Shown piece by piece: positions 1 through 7,288 of a stretch of 64,000 bases of DNA. Numbering within the stretch: the stretch's first letter is position 1; each line of letters begins with the position of its first letter. The notes under the pieces were generated by a model that saw only the letters and a list, made by a program, of their open reading frames with translations, was not told the origin of the DNA and did not search any database. This DNA is from Bacteroides sp. (GTDB lineage: Bacteria > Bacteroidota > Bacteroidia > Bacteroidales > Muribaculaceae), in NCBI GenBank assembly GCA_014801535.1, contig JAAVEA010000026.1:1-64000 (forward strand), written 5' to 3'. Both the position numbers and the translations under genes were made by a program.

Positions 1-1134
1 GATATGTATGATGAACGAATCAGAGCCTTTGAGCCGAAAACATATTCTTGGGAATTACGGCAGGCTGAAGGTGTGACTCTTTCTGATCTCAATGAAAAGC
101 ATATTCGCGGTTGCATACGTCTTGGTGTCGAAGGAGGACGAATTCCTGCCAGTGCTTTGAGTGCGCCTATATCCGACACCTTATCGAAATGGAAACTGCT
201 TAAAAATGGCATTCCGACCAATGGCGCTGCCATGCTCTTCTCTGATAATGTTTATGAATACGACAATTTCAAAATAAAGATGGCTCGTTTCTTAGGGACA
301 GATAAGAATGAGTTTATCGATGAGATGCGTGTCGAGGGGAATTTCTTCGACTTGCTTGATGCAGGATTGGCGTTCTGTTTCAAACACCTCAATCTCAGCG
401 GTAAAATCACCAACCGCAGTCTTCAACGCGAAGAGCGGCTTGAGATTCCTTACAAGGCGCTTAGAGAAGCCATAATCAACTCGCTCTGTCATCGTCAGTG
501 GGAGAAATATAATCTGCTCAATAGCATCGCCATCTATGATGACCGCGTAGAAATCGGCAATCCCGGTATCTTCCCTTCTCAGATTACACCCGAAAACATC
601 AAGGAGCCTCACGACTCCTACCCTTATAATGTCAAGATGGCTGAAGCGCTCTACCGTTCTATGTGGTTGGAGAACTGGGGATCAGGAGCAAAACGCATAA
701 TCGAAGCCTGTCAGGAACAAGGTGTAGAAGAACCCACATGGCGTTGGGACGGTGGCTTCGTCTACGTCACTTTCAAACGACCGGTAAAAGCACATGAGAC
801 TGCAAAGGAGAACTTAGGGGATAATGTCGCTCTAAGCACACAAAAAAGTAAGGGAGAAAGTGCACAAGAAAGTAAGGGAGAAGTCCCAAGTAAGGGAGAA
901 AGTAAGGGGGAAAGTTCACCCGAAGTCCCAAGTAAGGGAAAAAACAACCGATCTAAAGTAATTGCACTATTATCTAAAAACGGTAAACTTACTTTACCGG
1001 AGGTAGCTTTATCCCTAAATCTCTCTCTTGGAGGTGTAGAGAAAATTGTGCGACAACTTAAGGCCGAAGGAATACTATCACGTGAAGGTTCTACAAAAGG
1101 AGGAAAATGGGTTCTTGACAATACCAAAGGTTGA
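1..1134 (+). CDS. ATP-binding protein, AlbA/GHKL (HATPase_c_4, RecG-like C-terminal) with C-terminal winged helix; 5' partial
   Basis: ORF open to window edge; ALREAIINSLCHRQW and ENWGSGAKRIIEAC motifs; C-terminal HTH LTLPEVALSLNLSLGGVEKIVRQLKAEGILSREGSTKGGKW; AlbA_2 N-terminus would lie upstream of the window. Confidence 0.85.
   Translation, partial: DMYDERIRAFEPKTYSWELRQAEGVTLSDLNEKHIRGCIRLGVEGGRIPASALSAPISDTLSKWKLLKNGIPTNGAAMLFSDNVYEYDNFKIKMARFLGTDKNEFIDEMRVEGNFFDLLDAGLAFCFKHLNLSGKITNRSLQREERLEIPYKALREAIINSLCHRQWEKYNLLNSIAIYDDRVEIGNPGIFPSQITPENIKEPHDSYPYNVKMAEALYRSMWLENWGSGAKRIIEACQEQGVEEPTWRWDGGFVYVTFKRPVKAHETAKENLGDNVALSTQKSKGESAQESKGEVPSKGESKGESSPEVPSKGKNNRSKVIALLSKNGKLTLPEVALSLNLSLGGVEKIVRQLKAEGILSREGSTKGGKWVLDNTKG
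846..940 (+). repeat. Degenerate in-frame AGTAAGGGAGAA repeats encoding SKGE linker
   Basis: Repeated agtaagggagaa units read directly; translate to SKGESAQESKGEVPSKGESKGESSPEVPSKGK. Confidence 0.85.
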
Positions 1135-1144
1135 TAAGAATCGT

Positions 1145-1396
1145 TATATTTGCAGATGATAAGTGAGAGAACTTGCGAGCAACGATAATGATGATTCCGA
1201 TGGCTTAGGCAGAGCAACGCGATGAAAAGCGATACAATGCGCCATAGGAGCGAATGTTGGAGTTGCTGAAAAACGCCCGGATAAAGAATTGATTCTTAGG
1301 ATATAATAAATGTGGAGTTACCCAAGTGGGACCACTCAATGCGAAAGCAAATCGCGGAAGAATCCTGAAAATCAACGATTTTCGGGATTCTTTCTT
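1145..1396 (+). ncRNA. Candidate structured ncRNA element, copy 1
   Basis: Begins at TATATTTG (Bacteroidetes -7-like); ungapped match to 4249-4439 over 191 nt (about 77% identical by hand count); ends at GAATCCTGAAAAT-caacg-ATTTTCGGGATTC followed by T-rich tract. Confidence 0.45.
1360..1396 (+). terminator. Intrinsic terminator-like hairpin of candidate ncRNA copy 1
   Basis: GAATCCtGAAAAT / ATTTTCgGGATTC stem then tttcttttt. Confidence 0.65.
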
Positions 1397-1556
1397 TTTA
1401 TCCACCACCGCAAAATCCGGCAAAACGAGGCATTCCGCGTTGGACTATTCGTTGGACTTGATTTCTGACCGAGGAATGCTTGATTACTCTTACCTCTGCA
1501 CAACAAAGATTCATGCAAAATACACTGACAGATATTCTCAAAACAGTAAGAAGAAG

Positions 1557-1599
1557 CACGAAGGAGTCCGAACGTTGGGGAAGTTCGGACTCCTTCGTG
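1557..1599. terminator. Perfect 17-bp hairpin, probable terminator of the minus-strand gene
   Basis: CACGAAGGAGTCCGAAC / GTTCGGACTCCTTCGTG, 9-nt loop. Confidence 0.75.
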
Positions 1600-1649
1600 T
1601 TATTTTGCCAAATTCAGCAATACGCGTTTCGCCGTATGCTTACACTTAT

Positions 1650-3193
1650 CTAATTTACAATCGTGATATACCGTTGATTTCCACTTGTTGGCTTATCAGG
1701 CTCGGTCATAGCCAAAGTTCCTTCTTCAAGCAATGGATTGATATATCCCTCAATGAAGTTTTTGCGGTCTTTCAAACCCAAGAACTTCATGATCTCTGAT
1801 AAAGTCTTTGGCTCCTTACAGAACTCTAACAAAAGATTTTTATTTTTTTCCTTACGAATAGTCTTATTAGTATCTTGTGGGGTATCTTGTGGGGTATCTT
1901 GTGGGGTATCTTGTGGGGTATCCGTTTTTACTTTGAGTGGAAGAGTCAATACAACATAGTCAGGACGTGTTTCTTCTTCTACAGCAGGTAAGGGTAAACC
2001 GAGGTATTCCCACCCTCTAACAATCTTATCAACACCACTTCCAGCTCTTTCTGCTCCACCTAAACGCATAAAAATATTCTGGAGTATCGGATTACGGCAT
2101 ATACTTCGCCCTCCCTTAAAATATTGTTGCTTTGAAACAAGCATCATTCCAGGATTCCTGAAAACGAGTTTGTCATCCGTTTGTTCTACCACAATATTAC
2201 CCAAAGCACTTATATCGTTGTGAACAATGCAGTTTATCAATGCCTCTCTAACCGCGTCGTGTGCCGGGGTTTCTTCTTGACGAATCCCATCCTTAATCAT
2301 AAAAGGCCTAGGAAGAAATTGTATCATCCTATTATATACCTTTACATAGAATTGATATAGATTTGCCTCCCACAGCCCATCCGGATATATTCGATTGGTC
2401 CATCGAACATTAGGATCGGTAGTTCCTATCTTTTCTCTGTAATCAACAAAATATGAAGGATCAGCAGCGACGTAATACTGTCATAATTACCAAACATTAG
2501 AAGTCCGGCCATTGTCAGCCCCTCCTTTCCAGTAGCATAATCAATGGCGTAAGCACGTATCTTCTTCAGAAATTCAATGTCACTTATTGAGGTCCACGGA
2601 TGGGTTGGCTGTAAGTTGGCAAATGTCTGTCTGTATTGTCTGAGAGAGTCCTTATCAATATCACGTTCTAAATTAAATCCCTCAAGAATCAGACCATCCT
2701 TAGAGTGTCGGTCGTGCTCTGCATCAGCAAACATTCTTCTGACCTCGGCATCAGTACAGAGATAATCACCTTCATGATTTCTTCGGTAGGTGTTACCCAA
2801 AGGATTTGAACCTATATAGACCGGTCTTAATTCATAACTTGCACGGGGAATATAACAGATAAGAAAATAACAGTCGTCAATATTGTCTATTATAACATCT
2901 GACTCACGGGGAAGACAGGCACTCACTTTCCCTCTGTTATGAGCGCAATCCCAAAATATTTTCTTGTATTTTGTTACAACATCTTTGTTTAAACCGTCGA
3001 AATAAAACTGACCGTTCTTCTCAGCCACTCCCAATACAATGGTTCCACCATTAGTATTGGCATAAGCTGAATAGCTTTCCCAAAAACTTCCGGGAAAACC
3101 GCCTTTTGCTGACTTAAACTCAATCTCAGCTGACTCACCAAAACTGACCAAAGCATCTATTTTTTCCTTCAATATTCTGCTGTTATCTTCCAT
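1650..3193 (-). pseudogene. AlbA_2/GHKL ATP-binding protein with C-terminal winged helix, single frameshift
   Basis: ORFs 2426-3193 and 1650-2327 join through ...ITS/AADPSYFVDYREKIGTTDPNVRWTNRIYPDGLWEANLYQFYVKVYNRMIQFLPRPF when the frame is shifted near 2470-2485; no other stops between them. Confidence 0.8.
1875..1924. repeat. 12-bp tandem repeat (GGGGTATCTTGT)n encoding DTPQ repeats on the minus strand
   Basis: tatcttgtggggtatcttgtggggtatcttgtggggtatcttgtggggtatcc read directly. Confidence 0.95.
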
Positions 3194-3480
3194 TCAAATT
3201 CTTTGAGTTATCCAAATTAGAGGAAATAGAGGGTTTTCCATTGACTATCAATCCCTTTAAGAGCACAAAGTTACGAAAAATTTTTGAATCTACCTTGTCC
3301 TAAAGCGCAGACCCTATTGGTTTAGACACTTCGGCTATAGTTGTTTCAGTATCTTGTTTATTGCCCGAACATATATCTCTTCTTCGGCATAGCTTATCTT
3401 GTCAAGCCAAAGAAGTTTCATTGGAGATATAGCCTGCGAGAAGTACCGACACTTCAGATGCGACATGCCTTACAGCATGG

Positions 3481-3675
3481 TCAATATACACAGTCGATAG
3501 CATTGACCCTGTATCCAACTGATATGATTACATCCTGACTGAAATATTCAATCATTCGTGTCACTCTACGATTTTCTTCTTGGCGAACTATTCGGAATAT
3601 CCGACCGGTTGCCTTCCTCTTTAGTTCTCCAGAATCGAATATAAAACTCTGTAACTTTGCCAACAATGATGACAA
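3481..3675 (-). pseudogene. RhuM-family (virulence RhuM-like) fragment
   Basis: IFDSGELKRKATGRIFRIVRQEENRRVTRMIEYFSQDVIISVGYRVN resembles the RhuM N-terminal motif (fyNLDmIIaVGYRVrS); truncated. Confidence 0.55.
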
Positions 3676-4214
3676 TTGACGATGTAAAGGCTCTGATTGT
3701 TTCAGATGAGTCGAGGACTCTGGAGTTGAAGAAAAGTACCGGCGAACTGAAAGACGGTATGCATGCGGCGTGTGCGTTTCTAAATACGGAGGGTGGTTGG
3801 CTGATTTTCGGTATCCGCCGAAGTCACTGAAGATAATCGGTCAGCAAGTGACGGATGATACCCAACGGGAAGTTGGACTCTCAGACCGTTCAACTATCGA
3901 CCAAGCAAGAGGACGAACCGCTCAACCACCGACCAAGTACCGACCAAGTATCCCCTAAGCTCGCCCCAAGTACTACAGAAAGTACTATAGAAGCTCTTAT
4001 GAGTTCTATAGAATTTACTAATGGTAATACAGAACATAAGATTATTGGATTACTGAAATTAGATGGATCTTTGACCATAGCTCAACTATACCCACTTTTG
4101 AAAATGTCTCGCAAGGGTGTTCAGAAGGCAATCGAAAGGCTTAAAGACAAAGGAATACTATATCGAGAGGGTTCAACAAAAGGCGGTCGATGGATAGTCA
4201 GTCAGAAATCTTAA
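3666..4214 (+). pseudogene. Internally deleted AlbA-type ATP-binding protein (N-terminal AlbA piece plus C-terminal winged helix)
   Basis: ATG at 3666 reads MMTIDDVKALIVSDESRTLELKKSTGELKDGMHAACAFLNTEGGWLIFGI; frame change to PKSLKIIGQQVTDDTQRE; then directly STKQEDEPLNHRPSTDQ... and wHTH LTIAQLYPLLKMSRKGVQKAIERLKDKGILYREGSTKGGRW; GHKL part absent. Confidence 0.75.
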
Positions 4215-4248
4215 CATGCAAAACAGACAATATGTCAAAATTTTGCGT

Positions 4249-4495
4249 TATATTTGCAGTTGACAAGTGAAAAAACTTGCGAGTAAACTTCAAGAGCATT
4301 CCGATAGTCTCGACTGAGCAGAGCGATGAAAAACTATGCAATGTGCCGTAGGAGCAAATGTTGGAGTTGACGAAAGTATCAAGGATAAATCTTTGATTGT
4401 AAGGATATTCAAAATGTGGAGTTTCCCAAGTGGAACCACAAAATATTAAAAACACTGATTATCAGAGATTAAAACACTGGAATCAGTGTTTTTTT
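4249..4495 (+). ncRNA. Candidate structured ncRNA element, copy 2
   Basis: Same 191-nt ungapped module as 1145-1335, starting TATATTTG and ending GTGGAGTTTCCCAAGTGGAACCAC, then perfect 12-bp terminator hairpin with T tract. Confidence 0.45.
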
Positions 4496-4496
4496 G
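4449..4496 (+). terminator. Intrinsic terminator of candidate ncRNA copy 2
   Basis: AAAACACTGATT (4449-4460) / AATCAGTGTTTT (4481-4492) followed by ttt. Confidence 0.75.
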
Positions 4497-4798
4497 TATC
4501 CACACGCCTATAAAAGTACTAAATAACTCTTTGGATACATATTTTAGGTGAAGCTTGCACAATTTGGATAAAGTAGACAGGCAAGTTTTACGCAACAGAA
4601 ATAGGCCATGAAAAAAGCGGAAGATCTGAGCAATAGGAATAGTCAGAAAATGAACAAAATATATTTTTACATCACTTGCAATGACCATCATCTGACCCGG
4701 TAAAATCTGGTAAATTGTACATGGAATCAAAAGATGAATGTCTGGTCAATCCTTGCATCCGCCAACCCGGAGTATGCAGGTTGCTTTTGATTAAATCT

Positions 4799-4990
4799 TG
4801 ATTACCGGATTCCATTACATGTTTTGCGCAGGAACGCAAACACTATGAGGGTCCCTACGAAATTAATGGAGTAGTCGTGAAAGCCACATATACTTATAAA
4901 GACGCTCCTGATGGAACACGCATATTTCATAGATCCTTTAAATTCATGGGAGCCTGTAGAATATCTTCACCTTTCTGCAGGAAAGGTTGA
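4799..4990 (+). pseudogene. Possible remnant of a small secreted protein
   Basis: One frame reads LPDSITCFAQERKHYEGPYEINGVVVKATYTYKDAPDGTRIFHRSFKF... then stop at 4990; signal-peptide-like end, but no intact start. Confidence 0.35.
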
Positions 4991-5204
4991 ACTAAAATAA
5001 TATATCCCTGTTAATATTCTACGGAAATCTCACTTTTAACCGACAAAACAATAATTGGCACTCATTTGTTTGATTATTACAACGATAAGCAGTTTTTAGT
5101 TGAGATAAACAGTTTTTACGTTAAAGATATTCCCAACTACTTTGCAAAAATATATCGATTAATTATTCGCATCTACTTGGTAACTTCTTATAAATTGAAT
5201 CATA

Positions 5205-5843
5205 ATGGAAATAAAGATATGGGCTGATTTTGCCTGCCCCTACTCCTATATTGGAGAAAAACAATTATTCGATATAATAGATAAATCCGACCTTACAGAC
5301 AAGGTAACGGTTAAATTCCTTTCATATCAACTTGACCCGGAAGCTCCGGTAATCCCTGTGGAAACCATGACTCAGCATTTTATGGAAGGGCATCAATACA
5401 CCGAGGAGGAAACCCAACATTTAATACAAAGAATCACCGCTATGGCCGCACGTGTAGGACTCGACTACAGACTTTCTTCCACACAGGTATGCAGCACATT
5501 TGATGCTCACCGACTAATGGAATATGCGCAGGCCCATCTCCCGCAAGAGACGGCGATAAAGTTGAATTTCGCTATTTTCCATGCAAATTTTATAGAAAAT
5601 CTCCGACTGTCAGACCATGCCGTTCTTTTGTCGATAGCTGAGAAATGCGGATTGGATGCAGTGGCGGTAAAGGAAGTGCTCGATAGCGACATGTATGGCG
5701 AAAATATAAAAGCGGAGGAAAAAGAAGTGGATCAGCGTAAAGATTTCGACCTTATCCCCTATATGGTTTTCAACGATGCCACCGTGCTTCAAGGTGTCAT
5801 CAGTCCGGGAGCGATGAAAAAGGCCCTTGGCCTTGTCAAGTGA
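5205..5843 (+). CDS. DsbA/FrnE-family thioredoxin-like protein
   Basis: MEIKIWADFACPYSYIGEKQL; STFDAHRL motif typical of FrnE-like proteins. Confidence 0.9.
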   Translation: MEIKIWADFACPYSYIGEKQLFDIIDKSDLTDKVTVKFLSYQLDPEAPVIPVETMTQHFMEGHQYTEEETQHLIQRITAMAARVGLDYRLSSTQVCSTFDAHRLMEYAQAHLPQETAIKLNFAIFHANFIENLRLSDHAVLLSIAEKCGLDAVAVKEVLDSDMYGENIKAEEKEVDQRKDFDLIPYMVFNDATVLQGVISPGAMKKALGLVK

Positions 5844-5865
5844 TAAATTATTGACTTAAATCTAT

Positions 5866-6234
5866 ATGAACATCATTTTAAATATAATCTGGGTCGTTTT
5901 CGGAGGGCTGATGATTGCCATAGAATATGCTGTATCAAGTGTGGCTATGATACTCACTATAATAGGTATCCCTTTCGGTATACAGACCATAAAGTTAGCG
6001 AGAGTGGCATTATGGCCCTTCGGAACCGACATCTCCAACACAGGATGGCCTTCAGGTTGTCTTGCCGGAATAATGAACGTGGTATGGTGGTTTCTCGGTG
6101 GATTTGTCATCGCCCTCACACATCTGGGGTGGGGACTGCTCTTCTGCATCACAATCGTAGGGATTCCATTCGGTCTGCAACATTTCAAACTGATGAAACT
6201 TGCTTTATTTCCTTTCGGAAAAACAATAGAATGA
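5866..6234 (+). CDS. YccF domain-containing membrane protein
   Basis: Duplicated GIPFGIQ/LARVALWPFG and GIPFGLQHFKLMKLALFPFG motifs. Confidence 0.9.
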   Translation: MNIILNIIWVVFGGLMIAIEYAVSSVAMILTIIGIPFGIQTIKLARVALWPFGTDISNTGWPSGCLAGIMNVVWWFLGGFVIALTHLGWGLLFCITIVGIPFGLQHFKLMKLALFPFGKTIE

Positions 6235-6264
6235 TAAATATAGCCTCAGGGTATTTGCATAAAA

Positions 6265-6302
6265 AGCACCCCAAAAGTCAGACACAAAACTTTTGGGGTG
6301 CT
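6265..6302. terminator. Convergent-gene terminator hairpin
   Basis: AGCACCCCAAAAGT / ACTTTTGGGGTGCT perfect 14-bp stem between convergent genes. Confidence 0.85.
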
Positions 6303-6358
6303 CTATGTATAGACACCGTGATTTTGAACGATGGCTGAACAAAGTCAGTCAGCCACTA

Positions 6359-6949
6359 TCAGTCGAGACGCTTGATAACCTTTGCCGGATTTCCGACCGC
6401 CACAACATCTGAGGGAATATCCTTTGTCACCACCGAACCGGCTCCTATCACCACATTATCCCCTATCGTCACACCCGGCAGAATTGTGGTGGAACCTCCG
6501 ATCCATACGCTATTACCTATTGTCACAGGTTCCGCCCATTCCACTATCTTATTGCGTGTCTCAGCATCCAGAGGATGACAGGCAGTATAAATACTTACAT
6601 TGGGTCCGATAAAGACATTGTCACCTATCCTCACCTCCGCCTCATCTAAAATAGTCAGGTTGAAATTGGCGAAAAAATCTTCTCCTATATAGATGTTGCT
6701 TCCATAATCACACCTGAAAGGCTGATTCACCTGAAACCATTTGCCACATCCTCCAAACAACTCCCGGAGAATCGCCTTCTGTTCATCTTCCTGCGAAGGA
6801 CGCAAATTATTAAACTCCCATATCTTTTCACGGGTGGCGCGGAGTCTCTTTATAAGTTCAGGATGGGAAGCCTCATAAACCTCCCCACTTATCATTGCCT
6901 CCCAGATTTTCTCTGCATCAATCATAGTTCTTTTAATTGCCCGGCTCAA
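6359..6949 (-). CDS. Sugar O-acetyltransferase (maltose/galactoside acetyltransferase, left-handed beta helix)
   Basis: Hexapeptide repeats GDNVFIGPNVSIYTACHPLD, IGNSVWIGGSTTILPGVTIGDNVVIGAGSVVTKDIP. Confidence 0.93.
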   Translation of the reverse strand: MSRAIKRTMIDAEKIWEAMISGEVYEASHPELIKRLRATREKIWEFNNLRPSQEDEQKAILRELFGGCGKWFQVNQPFRCDYGSNIYIGEDFFANFNLTILDEAEVRIGDNVFIGPNVSIYTACHPLDAETRNKIVEWAEPVTIGNSVWIGGSTTILPGVTIGDNVVIGAGSVVTKDIPSDVVAVGNPAKVIKRLD

Positions 6950-7262
6950 TCTCTACAGCGCAACCATCGCTCTGCTTTGTGGGTTCGCAATCCATAATAA
7001 AAGCATTGAAGCCGATTTTTTTGAATCCTTTTATTATTTTTTCCGGATCAGTCTTTTCCTTATCGTAGGTAACGGTAATTGTATTCTCTTTCAAAGACAC
7101 ATCAATTTTGGAAATCCCTTTCTCGAAACGCAGGTTCTCCTTTATTCTCTTCTCGCAATGTTGCGACATCTGATGGTCGAGCGTAAAGACTTCAGTGGCT
7201 TTATCGGCTGCAAACGTAACCAACGAACTCAAAAGAAGTGTAAAAAATAATGCTATTCTCAT
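6933..7262 (-). CDS. Periplasmic heavy-metal-associated (HMA) domain protein
   Basis: Signal peptide; ferredoxin-like HMA pattern HQMSQHCEKRIKENLRFEKGISKIDVSLKENTITVTYD. Confidence 0.8.
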   Translation of the reverse strand: MRIALFFTLLLSSLVTFAADKATEVFTLDHQMSQHCEKRIKENLRFEKGISKIDVSLKENTITVTYDKEKTDPEKIIKGFKKIGFNAFIMDCEPTKQSDGCAVEIEPGN

Positions 7263-7288
7263 TTTCGTGTATTAATAAAGTTAACAAC

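Noticed and set aside
762-1217. 151-aa minus-strand ORF with repeats (SPLLSPLLGTS)
   Set aside because: Antisense of the SKGE linker repeats in the AlbA-family gene
1205-1423. Minus-strand 72-aa ORF across element copy 1 (and 4198..4455 across copy 2) as a conserved small protein
   Set aside because: Frames are alignable because the element is ungapped, but substitutions are not concentrated at third positions, ends differ, and the element has promoter/terminator logic on the plus strand; RNA is the better reading
1875-1924. 12-bp tandem repeat as a CRISPR-like array
   Set aside because: Units are contiguous without spacers and lie in frame inside a coding sequence
4446-4730. 94-aa minus-strand ORF
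   Set aside because: Overlaps the terminator region of element copy 2, no domain or coding signature
1-5200. Insertion sequence or integrase explaining the accessory patch
   Set aside because: No transposase, integrase or terminal inverted repeats could be identified; the source of the patch may be outside the window
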